From CAZWAP01 sp964632005 (lineage in GTDB: Bacteria; Planctomycetota; Phycisphaerae; Sedimentisphaerales; Anaerobacaceae), in the NCBI GenBank assembly GCA_964632005.1, contig CAZWAP010000003.1:1-64000 (forward strand): a stretch of 64,000 bases of DNA, given 5' to 3'. How positions within the stretch are numbered: position 1 is the stretch's first letter; every line of letters starts with the position of its first letter. The position numbers and the translations under genes are program-made. Positions 36,339 to 44,690 of this stretch are shown piece after piece. The notes under the pieces were generated by a model. That model was not told the origin of the DNA and searched no databases. It worked only from the letters and a program-made list of their open reading frames with translations.

Positions 36339-37658
36339 TTACCAGTCGCGGACGATTACAGCGTCCTCGCCGACCAGGTAACGCTCGGAGTTCTTGATTT
36401 TCAAATTGTAAACCTTCCCGTAGAAGGGGGTCGGTTTCTTTGTCACGCTCTTGATGGCGACCGAACCTTCGAGCGTCGCAAGTTTCATGCCGGCAGCCAG
36501 TTTCTGCAGTGATATCCACCGTCCGGAATCAAGCTGGAAGATGTGCGAATCTGCCACGGTGATCTTGTTGCCGGTCTCGAGCACGATATCGAAGCACTGC
36601 AACGGCTGTGCCTCGTCGTGCACCTGGACCTCTTCGACCTCAAACGAGCAGATGTCGTTGTACAGGGATGTGATTGTACTTGTGGCTGCGGGCTTTGCGA
36701 CAGCCTGGCCGAGGGCGACCTCGCAGATTGGCACCATCTTACCGTCGACCCAGACAGGTGTATCGGCGACAAAGCAGCGTGTCTTCGGGGGCGCGCCGCC
36801 GCCGCCGTCAGTCAGCAGCAGCGAGTCTGTCCTGTTCGTCGGATTCTGGTCGGGACCCACGGGCCTGACGCCCTTTTTGATCGGGTCGCCGCCGCCTGTA
36901 GGAGCACCGACGAACCTGTAGATGTTGTCGTCGTTAATAGCGCAGGCTGAGTTCTTCTCGTTGTTGACGTGCCCATCCATAAACAGGACGTTCTGCTCGT
37001 TTTCCTGGTGGGTCAGGGCGTTACCCTTCTTGATCAGTTCCCTGCTCCCATCGGGATTGAAGGCGGTGTCGTCTTCGGGCGGCCTTGGCTCCGTCTCAGC
37101 CGATTTCTGCCACGGGTTCGGATCTGCCGCGATGGCCATCCCTGGCTCGGCCGAGCTGGTCAGAGCGTACAGACCGAACGGCTGATGGTAGGAGTAGCTA
37201 CAGTGCTTCTGCGGCTCAGTGCCGAAATCCCAGCAGTCGATCAGCTCGACGCCGGCGGCGTAATCAGTGGGCTTGAATTCAGTAACACCCGAATCCCCTT
37301 TGCAAAGGAAGGATTTCGGCGTCACCTCTGCGTACTTGACCAGCAGGTAGAAGCAGGATGTGATGCTGGCCCTGCCGCCATCAGAGCCGAGGTTGAACGC
37401 AACGACCCGGTCGGGGTTGTTCCAGCTGGCCACCGCACCCCACTTGGTCCTGGGCCCGCCGGCACGGGGCAGCTCGTCGTCGTAGTCGTTGCTGTAGATC
37501 AGCATCGCCTTGCCGATACCCGAGAGGTTTGTCCCGCAATAAAGGCGATAGGCGATCTGCCTGACCCTTGCCAGAGCCGGCATCAGGATGCCCATCAGCA
37601 GAGCTATGATCGCAATCACGACCAGCAGCTCAACCAGTGTAAAACCTTTCTTCTTCAT
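36339..37658 (-). CDS. Prepilin-type (pseudopilin) protein fused to a C-terminal Hint domain
   Basis: A 439-residue protein. Residues 1-29 are a type IV prepilin leader: MKKKG, cleavage before Phe6, Glu10 at +5, and a hydrophobic helix. A pseudopilin-like body follows, with an H-X10-DG variant at His217/Asp228-Gly229 (the planctomycete motif is H-X9-DG). Residues 294-439 form a Hint domain. It begins at Cys295 (RCFVADTPVWVDG), has block-B His372 (TVADSHIF), and ends YNLKIKNSERYLVGEDAVIVRDW. The usual terminal His-Asn is replaced by Arg-Asp, so splicing seems unlikely and N-terminal cleavage is uncertain. It should be inserted in the inner membrane and processed by a prepilin peptidase. It is followed by a clear terminator. 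Confidence 0.85.
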   Translation of the reverse strand: MKKKGFTLVELLVVIAIIALLMGILMPALARVRQIAYRLYCGTNLSGIGKAMLIYSNDYDDELPRAGGPRTKWGAVASWNNPDRVVAFNLGSDGGRASITSCFYLLVKYAEVTPKSFLCKGDSGVTEFKPTDYAAGVELIDCWDFGTEPQKHCSYSYHQPFGLYALTSSAEPGMAIAADPNPWQKSAETEPRPPEDDTAFNPDGSRELIKKGNALTHQENEQNVLFMDGHVNNEKNSACAINDDNIYRFVGAPTGGGDPIKKGVRPVGPDQNPTNRTDSLLLTDGGGGAPPKTRCFVADTPVWVDGKMVPICEVALGQAVAKPAATSTITSLYNDICSFEVEEVQVHDEAQPLQCFDIVLETGNKITVADSHIFQLDSGRWISLQKLAAGMKLATLEGSVAIKSVTKKPTPFYGKVYNLKIKNSERYLVGEDAVIVRDW

Positions 37659-37681
37659 TTTCTTTCTCCTTCAAAACAAGC

Positions 37682-37846
37682 GAGATTCGCGAGCACGACC
37701 GTTTCCAGATCCACATTAACTTATCGCTTGAAAGATAACCGCTGTCTGCCTCGTAAACGCGAAGCGCCAGCACCTTCTTCTTAACCGACTTTACACATTC
37801 TGCGCGAATCTCTTACGCCGACACCTTTTCTGGTTGGAAACGGTCG
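37682..37846 (-). promoter_or_regulatory. Candidate structured leader RNA (pseudoknot topology)
   Basis: In the minus-strand leader of the pseudopilin-Hint gene two long perfect complementarities cross. 37682-37691 pairs with 37803-37812 (10 bp), and 37696-37707 pairs with 37835-37846 (12 bp). A third, competing 8-bp pairing joins 37782-37789 to 37843-37850. On the minus strand the last element is a small GCGA-atc-TCGC hairpin followed by TTGTTTT, just before the ribosome-binding site. The arrangement resembles a switchable leader; the class is not known to me. Confidence 0.35.
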
Positions 37847-37974
37847 GTTACGTCTCACAATAAATCGACTCTAAGCTGCTTGTACTGTTCACCCTACTCA
37901 TCGTGGACCCAACATCCCTGCTCGGAAGCCACGAACACTATTTGTACACCCCAGTTCGGCAGGAGGCTTGTGCT

Positions 37975-38064
37975 ATGAACAACGAGCCTGTGTATGATAT
38001 GATAACAGTTCTAATTATAACCAACACTTACAAACCTACCTGCTGCTACCTATCTATAAAATAA
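37975..38064 (+). CDS. Possible 29-aa small ORF with strong ribosome-binding site
   Basis: An ATG at 37975 follows AGGAGG by 8 bases and opens 29 codons (MNNEPVYDMITVLIITNTYK…) to a TAA at 38062. The middle is hydrophobic. It lies between the divergent pseudopilin and UDPGP genes, antisense to the presumed pseudopilin leader. No -35/-10 pair was found directly upstream. The ribosome-binding site is the only support. Confidence 0.3.
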   Translation: MNNEPVYDMITVLIITNTYKPTCCYLSIK

Positions 38065-38086
38065 CAGGGTCCGCCGAGGCTGTCAA
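38058..38086 (-). promoter_or_regulatory. Predicted sigma70 promoter of the pseudopilin-Hint gene
   Basis: On the minus strand a consensus TTGACA (38081-38086), a 17-base spacer and TATTTT (38058-38063). Transcription would begin near 38050 and produce a leader of about 390 bases covering the candidate structured RNA. Confidence 0.6.
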
Positions 38087-38115
38087 ACAAAATCTCGTCA
38101 AAATTTTGGAAGTTC

Positions 38116-38143
38116 TTGAAAAATTTTTCAGTTGGCCTATTAT
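38116..38143 (+). promoter_or_regulatory. Predicted sigma70 promoter of the UDPGP gene
   Basis: TTGAAA (38116-38121), a 16-base spacer and TATTAT (38138-38143) place the transcript start near 38150, about 20 bases before the ATG at 38171. This also argues against the in-frame start at 38132. Confidence 0.55.
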
Positions 38144-38170
38144 CCAGGAGCCAGATTAGGAAGCAGGCCT

Positions 38171-39598
38171 ATGACAGCAGAAAAACCGCCGGAAGACGTA
38201 AGAAAGCTGCTCCGGGAGCACAACCAGGACCACCTTTTGACCTTCTGGGCGGGCCTGTCCACTGAGGAGAGACAGGGTCTGCTCGCCCAGCTCAGCAGCC
38301 TGGACTGGCAGAAGATCGACGATTGGGCCGAAAATCTGGTCAAGAAGCCGCCCAGCGTAGGGCTTCCGGCCGACTTGGCCCCTCCAGAATATTATCCGGC
38401 CGAACCCCGGGATGCCCGGCTGCGGTCGAGGTATGCCGAGGCTGCCGATCTGGGCAGAAAGCTCATCTCGGCAGGCAAGGTCGCGGCCCTCGTCGTGGCC
38501 GGCGGACAGGGAACCAGGCTCGGATACGACGGGCCGAAGGGCAACTTCCCCATAAGTCCTGTAAGAAACAAGACCTTTTTCCGTATTTTCGCCGAGACAA
38601 TCAGGGCTGCCTCGGCCAGATACGGCGCTGCCTGTCCGTGGTATATTATGACCAGTCCGCTCAACTACGCCGAGACGGCACGAATTTTCCGGGAAAACGC
38701 CTTTTTCGGCCTGTCTGAAGTGGATGTGATCCTGTTTCAGCAGGGAACGCTGCCGAATTTCGGCCTCGACGGCAAGATCCTTCTTGCGGATAAGGCCCGG
38801 ATTGCCGCCTCACCCGACGGGCACGGTGGGAGCCTCAAGGCCCTGTACGAGAGCGGAGCTCTTGAAGATATGAGGCGCCGCGGGATAGAGTTCATAAGCT
38901 ACTGGCAGGTTGACAACCCGCTGATAAACATCTTTGACCCCCTTTTCATCGGCCTGCACGCACTCCACAAAGCCGATATGTCATCCAAGACCGTCATAAA
39001 GAACGGTCCGTTTGAGAAGGTGGGCAATTTCTGCGTGGCAGACGGCAGGCTGACCGTGATCGAATACTCGGACCTGCCGGATGAGCTGGCCGAGAAGCGC
39101 AACTCGGACGGATCGCTGGTCTTCCAGCTGGGCAGCATCGCGATCCATATCATCAGCAGAGCCTTCGTCGAGACATTGAACGAGAAGGGATTCTCGCTGC
39201 CCTTGCACAGGGCCCTCAAGAAGATCCCGCACATCGACCTGGATGGGAAAGCCGTCCGGGCGGACGGACCTAACGGTATCAAGCTTGAGACCTTTGTATT
39301 CGATGCCCTGCCGCTGGCAGAGAACTCGATCATCCTCGAAACGATCCGCAGCGAGGAGTTCGCACCCACCAAGAATCTCACCGGCACAGACAGCGTCGAA
39401 TCCACCAGGCAGATGATGAGTGAACGCGCGGCAGGCTGGCTGGAATCGGCCGGCCTCCACGTCCCCAGGAAACCGGACGGCAGGGCGGATTGTACTATCG
39501 AGATCGCCCCGAGCTTCGCCCTGTATAAGGACGACGTGAAAGAAAAAGCCCGCGAGGCCCCCCCGATCAAGCCCGGCGACAAAGTCTACCTTGCTTGA
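38171..39598 (+). CDS. UDPGP-family UDP-N-acetylhexosamine/UDP-glucose pyrophosphorylase
   Basis: A 475-residue nucleotidyltransferase of the eukaryote-like UDPGP type 1 family, which joins UTP to GlcNAc-1-P, GalNAc-1-P or glucose-1-P. The catalytic loop GGQGTRLGYDGPKG is at 111-124. The blocks WYIMTSPLNYAET, PDGHGGSLKAL and YWQVDNPLINIFDP match human UAP1 and plant USP-type enzymes more than bacterial GlmU or GalU. The N-terminus is an all-helical UAP-like extension. The ATG at 38171 fits the predicted promoter and AGCAGG. It may feed amino sugars to the surface glycans. Confidence 0.9.
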   Translation: MTAEKPPEDVRKLLREHNQDHLLTFWAGLSTEERQGLLAQLSSLDWQKIDDWAENLVKKPPSVGLPADLAPPEYYPAEPRDARLRSRYAEAADLGRKLISAGKVAALVVAGGQGTRLGYDGPKGNFPISPVRNKTFFRIFAETIRAASARYGAACPWYIMTSPLNYAETARIFRENAFFGLSEVDVILFQQGTLPNFGLDGKILLADKARIAASPDGHGGSLKALYESGALEDMRRRGIEFISYWQVDNPLINIFDPLFIGLHALHKADMSSKTVIKNGPFEKVGNFCVADGRLTVIEYSDLPDELAEKRNSDGSLVFQLGSIAIHIISRAFVETLNEKGFSLPLHRALKKIPHIDLDGKAVRADGPNGIKLETFVFDALPLAENSIILETIRSEEFAPTKNLTGTDSVESTRQMMSERAAGWLESAGLHVPRKPDGRADCTIEIAPSFALYKDDVKEKAREAPPIKPGDKVYLA

Positions 39599-39641
39599 AC
39601 CTGCAAATTGCTTTTCGAGCCGTCTTTCGCCGCCTCTGCGG

Positions 39642-40793
39642 TTACATAGTTGAGAAGCTGTACACCGTTTGGCTGCGGTATTTTTGGCCCGGCCGCAGAA
39701 CGACGGATGGGAAGTTCGGCTTGTTCGGCGAGTCCGGGAAGTGCTGCGTCTCAAGGCAGAACGCGTAGTGCTTCTTGTAGACCCTGCCCTGCTTGCCCGT
39801 TAGCGAACCGTCGAGGAAGTTGCCGGTGTAAAACTGCACACCCGGCTCGGTGGTGTGGATTTCCATTACTCGCCCGCTCGTCGGCTCGTAAACCCGCGCG
39901 CAGAGCTTCATTTTGCCGGGCCGGCCGTTGAGCACGAAATTGTGGTCGTAGCCGCCGATATCGACCTGCTTGATGCGCGAGCCGATGGTCATCGGCCTGG
40001 TGAAATCCATCGGCGTACCCCTGACAGGCCGGATCTCGCCGGTCGGTATGAGTCCCTCATCCACGGGCGTGTAGTCATCGGCGTTGAGCATCAGCTCGTG
40101 GGCGAGGATGTCGCCGTTGCCCTGACCGGCGAGATTCCAGTAGCTGTGGTTCGTCAGGTTCACGACCGTGGGTTTGTCGGTCGTCGCCTCATAGCTTATC
40201 TTCAACTCGTTCTCGGCGGTAAGAGTGTAAGTAACCGTGCACTCGAGATTCCCGGGATAGCCTTCCTCGCCGTCTTTGCTAAGATAACTGAGCTTGAGCT
40301 CGGCCCTGTCGGCGCCGAGGATGCCGCCTGAGGCCGTGGCCCGCTCGATTTCCCAGACGACTTTGTCGAATCCCTTGATCCCGCCGTGCAGGTGATTCGG
40401 GCCGTTGTTTCTGGCTAACGTGTACTCGGTACCGTCGAGCGTGAACTTGCCGCCGGCAATCCGGTTGGCATACCGGCCGGTGATTGCACCGAAATACGGG
40501 CTTTTGGTTATGTAGTCTTCGAGGTTGTCGAAGCCAAGCACGACGTCGTCGAGCTTGCCGTTGCGGTCCGGTACTTTCAGGGACACTATGATACCACCAT
40601 AAGTTATGATTTTTGCCTCGACCCCGCTACGGTTCGCCAGCGTGACCATCTGAACCACCTGGCCGTCGGGGGTTTTCCCGAATGGTTCAACCTTAACGCT
40701 CATTTTTCCGGCCTCCTTACCACTTTTACCGACAGCGCAGCCGCTCACACACACGATCACCACGGCCAAAATCAGAAGTATTTGCGTCTTCAT
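39642..40793 (-). CDS. galM: Aldose 1-epimerase, exported lipoprotein form
   Basis: A mutarotase of the GalM family that interconverts alpha and beta anomers of hexoses. Residues 1-19 are a lipoprotein signal ending VCVSGC (lipobox cysteine at about 19), so it is probably tethered in the periplasm rather than cytoplasmic. Family motifs are GGIIVSLKVPD, GAITGRYANRI, NNGPNHLHGG (catalytic His region), VNLTNHSYWNL (second His), GYDHNF and a C-terminal glutamate region (CLETQHFPDSPN). Its ATG follows GGGGA. It converges with the UDPGP gene. Confidence 0.92.
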   Translation of the reverse strand: MKTQILLILAVVIVCVSGCAVGKSGKEAGKMSVKVEPFGKTPDGQVVQMVTLANRSGVEAKIITYGGIIVSLKVPDRNGKLDDVVLGFDNLEDYITKSPYFGAITGRYANRIAGGKFTLDGTEYTLARNNGPNHLHGGIKGFDKVVWEIERATASGGILGADRAELKLSYLSKDGEEGYPGNLECTVTYTLTAENELKISYEATTDKPTVVNLTNHSYWNLAGQGNGDILAHELMLNADDYTPVDEGLIPTGEIRPVRGTPMDFTRPMTIGSRIKQVDIGGYDHNFVLNGRPGKMKLCARVYEPTSGRVMEIHTTEPGVQFYTGNFLDGSLTGKQGRVYKKHYAFCLETQHFPDSPNKPNFPSVVLRPGQKYRSQTVYSFSTM

Positions 40794-40850
40794 TTTCTTG
40801 TTCCCCAATCAAGACAGCAGAATCCCCACGACACGGGGCGTTTCCGCTGC

Positions 40851-40879
40851 AATATACTCTTATCGAAACTCTTTGTCAA
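40851..40879 (-). promoter_or_regulatory. Predicted strong sigma70 promoter of galM
   Basis: On the minus strand a perfect TTGACA (40874-40879), a 17-base spacer and TATATT (40851-40856), with the likely start near 40843, about 50 bases before the ATG at 40793. Confidence 0.72.
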
Positions 40880-40997
40880 AACGCTAAGCATCGGGTTATG
40901 AGGCGGCTTGTGCCATCAGCGGGAGGATGTTCTGGACGAGCCGACGGCCGAGTGATAAATTAGGGGCAGCCTTGGTGTCTTCAGCGGGGAATGTAAA

Positions 40998-42740
40998 GTG
41001 AACAGAGCAAAGAACGACAACGGCAAGAACAACGAGGCAGGCCGGCCCCGGGCCGGCAGAGAGGGCCGGCTGGACTTTATCCGCCAGATCGTCGCGGACG
41101 ATTTGAAGTCGGGCAAGTGGGACGGGCGCGTCGTAACACGTTTTCCGCCCGAGCCCAACGGCTATCTCCACATCGGTCACGCAAAGAGCATCTGCCTTAA
41201 TTTCGGCATTGCGGCCGAGTTCGGCGGCACGTGTCACCTGAGATTCGACGATACCAACCCCGAGAAGGAAGAGCAGGAATACGTCAATTCCATCATCGAG
41301 GACGTGCGCTGGCTCGGCTGGGACTGGGGCGAGCACCTTTACTACGGCTCGGACTACTTTGAGCAGATGTACGAGTACGCCGTGCAGTTGATCAAGGCAG
41401 GCAAGGCCTATGTCTGCGACCTGACGGCTGAGCAGATAAGACAGTACCGCGGCACGCTCACCGAGCCGGGCAAGGACAGCCCCTACCGCAACCGTACCGT
41501 CGAGGAGAACCTGGATTTGTTCGAGCGCATGCGCAAAGGAGAGTTCCCCGATGGTTCGCGGACACTGCGGGCAAAAATCGATATGGCCCACCCGAACCTG
41601 AATATGCGCGACCCGGTGATGTACCGAATCCTCCACGCCAGGCACCACCGCACAGGCGACAAGTGGTGCATTTATCCGACGTACGACTGGGCGCACGGGC
41701 TGGAAGATTCGATCGAACGGATTACGCACTCGATCTGCACGCTGGAATTCGAGAATCATCGGCCGTTGTACGATTGGTTCCTCGACCAGTTGGGCGTCTA
41801 CCACCCCCAGCAGATAGAATTTGCCCGGCTGAACCTGAGCTATACCGTGATGAGCAAGCGGAAACTGCTCCGGCTTGTCCAGGAGGGGTACGTGAACGGC
41901 TGGGATGATCCGCGTATGCCGACGATCTGCGGGCTTCGCAGGCGGGGCTACTCCCCCGCGGCCATACGCCAGTTCTGCAGGCGCATCGGGGTCAACAAGT
42001 TCAACAGCACCGTCGATATCGCGCTGCTGGAACACTGCCTGCGGGAAGATTTGAACAAAACGTCGCCGCGGGTTATGGCGGTGCTTCGTCCGCTCAAGGT
42101 GGTGATCGACAACTACCCGGAGGGCCGGGTAGAGCAGCTCGAGGCCATCAATAATCCGGAAGACCCGGGCGCCGGTACGCGCAGGGTCCCGTTTTCGCGG
42201 GAGCTCTACATCGAGCAGGATGATTTTATGGAAGACCCGCCTAAGAGGTTCTTTCGCCTGGCGCCCGGCCGGGAGGTCCGGCTGCGATATGCATACTTTG
42301 TAACCTGTACCGGCGTGGTCAAGGACGCCGAGGGCCGGGTAATAGAGCTGCACTGCACTTACGACCCTGCCACCCGGGGCGGCGACGCCCCCGATGGCCG
42401 GAAGGTCAAATCAACCCTGCACTGGGTCTCAGCTTCCCACGCGCTCAGTGCCGAGGTCCGGCTGTATGACCATCTTTTCACCAAGAAGGACCCCGAAGAC
42501 GTCCCGGAAGGCGAGGATTTCACCTCCAACCTCAATCCCCACTCGCTCGAGGTGCTCAAGACTTGCAAGGTAGAGCCATCACTGGCCGATGCAAAGCCGC
42601 TGGACCGATTCCAGTTTGAAAGGCTCGGTTATTTCTGCGTGGACCCGGACACGACGCCAGGAAAGCTCGTTTTCAATCGCACCGTGGGCTTGCGCGATAC
42701 CTGGGCCAAAATCCAAAACGCCCGCAAGCGGGCCGAATAG
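40998..42740 (+). CDS. glnS: Glutaminyl-tRNA synthetase
   Basis: A 580-residue class Ib synthetase that charges tRNA-Gln directly. It shows FPPEPNGYLHIGHAK (HIGH motif 58-61), RFDDTNPEKEEQEY, and a KMSKS-type VMSKRKLLRLV. The C-terminal anticodon-binding beta-barrels (FSRELYIEQDDFMEDPPKRFFRLAPG) identify GlnRS rather than GluRS. The start is a GTG at 40998 behind GGGGA. Presence of glnS means a GatCAB route to Gln-tRNA(Gln) is not obligatory. It stands alone and converges with trpC. Confidence 0.97.
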   Translation: MNRAKNDNGKNNEAGRPRAGREGRLDFIRQIVADDLKSGKWDGRVVTRFPPEPNGYLHIGHAKSICLNFGIAAEFGGTCHLRFDDTNPEKEEQEYVNSIIEDVRWLGWDWGEHLYYGSDYFEQMYEYAVQLIKAGKAYVCDLTAEQIRQYRGTLTEPGKDSPYRNRTVEENLDLFERMRKGEFPDGSRTLRAKIDMAHPNLNMRDPVMYRILHARHHRTGDKWCIYPTYDWAHGLEDSIERITHSICTLEFENHRPLYDWFLDQLGVYHPQQIEFARLNLSYTVMSKRKLLRLVQEGYVNGWDDPRMPTICGLRRRGYSPAAIRQFCRRIGVNKFNSTVDIALLEHCLREDLNKTSPRVMAVLRPLKVVIDNYPEGRVEQLEAINNPEDPGAGTRRVPFSRELYIEQDDFMEDPPKRFFRLAPGREVRLRYAYFVTCTGVVKDAEGRVIELHCTYDPATRGGDAPDGRKVKSTLHWVSASHALSAEVRLYDHLFTKKDPEDVPEGEDFTSNLNPHSLEVLKTCKVEPSLADAKPLDRFQFERLGYFCVDPDTTPGKLVFNRTVGLRDTWAKIQNARKRAE

Positions 42741-42764
42741 AGTGCCGCCCCGGGCCGACCGGAT

Positions 42765-43568
42765 TCACCCGAAGAGCTCGTGGAATTTTTCGGCTATGTC
42801 GTGGTGCTCGCAGAGAGTCTGGCCGATAAGCACCGCCTTTATGCCAGCTCTTTTTAGTTTCTCAACGTCGGCCCGCGTTTTGATGCCGCTCTCGGCCACC
42901 AGCTCGCCCGCGTCCTTGGTAAGCTCGGCCAGCCGGGAGGTCGTATTCAGATCGACCTGCATGGTTGTAAGGTCGCGATTGTTTATCCCAAGGATGCTGT
43001 AGCCCTTCTTGGGAAAACCGATGATACTGCGGACATTCATAAGGGTATCGGCGCGGTGGACCTCCAGGAGAACGGTGAGCGTAAGCTCCGCTGCGGCTAT
43101 CATCAGGTCCATTAGTTTGCCCGGTTTGAGGGCCTCGGCGATCAATAGTATCGCGTCAGCGCCGGCGGCCCGGGACTCATAGACCTGCCAGAGGTCGATG
43201 ATGAAGTCCTTGCGCATAACCGGCAGGTTGACGGCCTGCTTTATCCGCTGGAGGTGTTCGAGCCGACCCTGGAAGTACTTTTCATCGGTCAGGACGCTGA
43301 TCGCATCGGCCCCGCATTCTTCGTAGGTCTTGGCGATTGCGACCGGGTCGAAGTCTTCCCGGATCAGGCCGGCCGAGGGCGAGGCCTTCTTGACCTCGGC
43401 GATAACGTTGATTCCCCGTGGATTCGGCTTGGTCACGGCTTTGTAGAAATTACGGCACTTCGGCAGGCCACGGACGTCCTCCTTGAGCTCGTCCAGGCTT
43501 CGCCGTGACCGGCGGTGCTCGAGCTCGTCTCGTTTATCCGCTATTATCCTGTCCAATATGTTGCTCAA
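42765..43568 (-). CDS. trpC: Indole-3-glycerol-phosphate synthase
   Basis: TrpC closes the indole ring in tryptophan synthesis by decarboxylating CdRP. The 267-residue barrel carries the N-terminal ILDRIIADKRDELEHR, the catalytic NVIAEVKKASPSAGLI, VLTDEKYFQG, MRKDFIIDLWQVYESRAAGADAILLI, and the phosphate-binding LGINNRDLTT and AESGI motifs. The start is TTG at 43568. No other trp genes adjoin. It lies 39 bp after the DUF1844 gene on the same strand and may share the smpB transcript. Confidence 0.96.
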   Translation of the reverse strand: MSNILDRIIADKRDELEHRRSRRSLDELKEDVRGLPKCRNFYKAVTKPNPRGINVIAEVKKASPSAGLIREDFDPVAIAKTYEECGADAISVLTDEKYFQGRLEHLQRIKQAVNLPVMRKDFIIDLWQVYESRAAGADAILLIAEALKPGKLMDLMIAAAELTLTVLLEVHRADTLMNVRSIIGFPKKGYSILGINNRDLTTMQVDLNTTSRLAELTKDAGELVAESGIKTRADVEKLKRAGIKAVLIGQTLCEHHDIAEKFHELFG

Positions 43569-43607
43569 TGCAACTGACCTTCCGCCGACGGGCGGTGCGA
43601 GTTTTTA

Positions 43608-44012
43608 TCAGGTTTTCGGCTGTGTATGTTCGGCTACCTGCACGTAACCCATTCGGAGCTCAGTAAGGGTGTTCTTAAGGGCTTTTTCCTCGGCTTCGGT
43701 TAGGTTGCCCTTGGTCTTTTCCTCGAGGGCCTCAAGCATATCGATGTTGTACCTGGCTAACTCGAGGTCGGGCTCTTTGTCCTGGCCTTCCACTCGCAGC
43801 AGACCCAGCGCAAAAGCCGTCTGCGTGGCGAGCATGCTCAGCAGGGCCGCGAAGTCACCTTTGGGCAGGGGGCCTCGCCGCTGAGACTGTTCCTTTTTTT
43901 TCTTCTCGGCCTCCTCCTGTGCAGCCAGGATTTCTTTCTCTCTTTGAGCCTCTGCCTTCCAGTCCTCATCGATGATGATCTTTCTCTGTTCCTTGTCTTT
44001 TTCCTCAGCCAT
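43608..44012 (-). CDS. DUF1844 domain protein
   Basis: A 134-residue protein with a highly charged, coiled-coil-like N-terminus (about 1-47, Glu/Lys-rich, EKEILAAQEEAEKKKKEQ) and a C-terminal DUF1844 core: FAALLSMLATQTAFALGLLRVEG, then ELARYNIDMLEALEEKTKGNLTEAE. This family is widespread in Planctomycetota and Acidobacteriota and has no assigned function; the core resembles a helical hairpin that could lie on a membrane. It is 39 bp after smpB and 39 bp before trpC. Its ATG follows GAGG. Confidence 0.85.
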   Translation of the reverse strand: MAEEKDKEQRKIIIDEDWKAEAQREKEILAAQEEAEKKKKEQSQRRGPLPKGDFAALLSMLATQTAFALGLLRVEGQDKEPDLELARYNIDMLEALEEKTKGNLTEAEEKALKNTLTELRMGYVQVAEHTQPKT

Positions 44013-44051
44013 AATTTAACTGCCTCTATAGATAGATTGTGCGTGTTCCAG

Positions 44052-44534
44052 TCACCTACGATATTTTTTCATACTCCTGTCGATGTCGCGTCTCTGGTCG
44101 CGCTCGGTGATAGCGCGTCTCTTGTCGTATTGCCTTTTGCCTCTGGCCAGCGCCAGCTCCATTTTCGCCAGGCCCTTCTGGTTGAAGTATATCCGCAGCG
44201 GAACCAACGTAAAGCCTCGCTGCTCGAGCTTGGTGGTTATCCTGCGGATCTCGGCCTTGTGCAACAGCAGCTTTCTCTTTCTGGTCGGCTCGTGGTTGGC
44301 GGCGGAGGCCTGGTGGTACTGGGCGATCGTTGCGCCGACCAGCCAGCACTGGCCCTCGCGGACCCTGGCGTAAGAGCCGTTGAGGTCGGCCTGTCCGGCA
44401 CGCAACGACTTGACCTCCGTACCTAACAGCTCGAGACCCGCCTCGAACCTCTCGACAAGCTCGAAGTTGCGATAAGCCTTCTTGTTGACCGCTACGGCCT
44501 GGGCCTGTTCCTTCTTCTTGGGTCCTGCTGTCAT
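44052..44534 (-). CDS. smpB: SsrA-binding protein SmpB
   Basis: SmpB binds tmRNA and rescues stalled ribosomes by trans-translation. The 160-residue protein shows the conserved NKKAYRNFELVERFEAGLELLGTEVKSLRAGQ beta-barrel start, LHKAEIRRI, TLVPLRIYFNQKGLAKMELALARGK, and the basic C-terminal tail KRQYDKRRAITERDQRRDIDRSM. That tail mimics the missing anticodon side. The ATG at 44534 is chosen because the upstream extension is not conserved-looking. No tmRNA gene was recognised in the window. Confidence 0.96.
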   Translation of the reverse strand: MTAGPKKKEQAQAVAVNKKAYRNFELVERFEAGLELLGTEVKSLRAGQADLNGSYARVREGQCWLVGATIAQYHQASAANHEPTRKRKLLLHKAEIRRITTKLEQRGFTLVPLRIYFNQKGLAKMELALARGKRQYDKRRAITERDQRRDIDRSMKKYRR

Positions 44535-44690
44535 CTGCGACGTGATGATAGCACCGGCGGGGCGGTTTTGCAACGGCCTGCCGACCAGGGCTACCGCGTC
44601 CCGCAACTGACGAGATTGCGGCGTAAAGACCTGTTGCTCTCGATAATCGCCTCGGCCAAGGCAAATCTTGACGGCAATTTCCCTGGCTTC

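Larger units (their letters stand above)
37659..38170. promoter_or_regulatory. Divergent 512-bp control region
   Basis: An AT-rich gap between the divergent pseudopilin-Hint and UDPGP genes. It contains the minus-strand promoter 38058-38086, the plus-strand promoter 38116-38143, the crossing complementarities at 37682-37846 and a possible 29-codon ORF. No tRNA was seen. Confidence 0.5.

Noticed and set aside
40896..42353. 485-codon open frame antisense to glnS
   Set aside because: glnS carries HIGH and KMSKS-type motifs in the plus strand; the antisense product has no recognisable domain.
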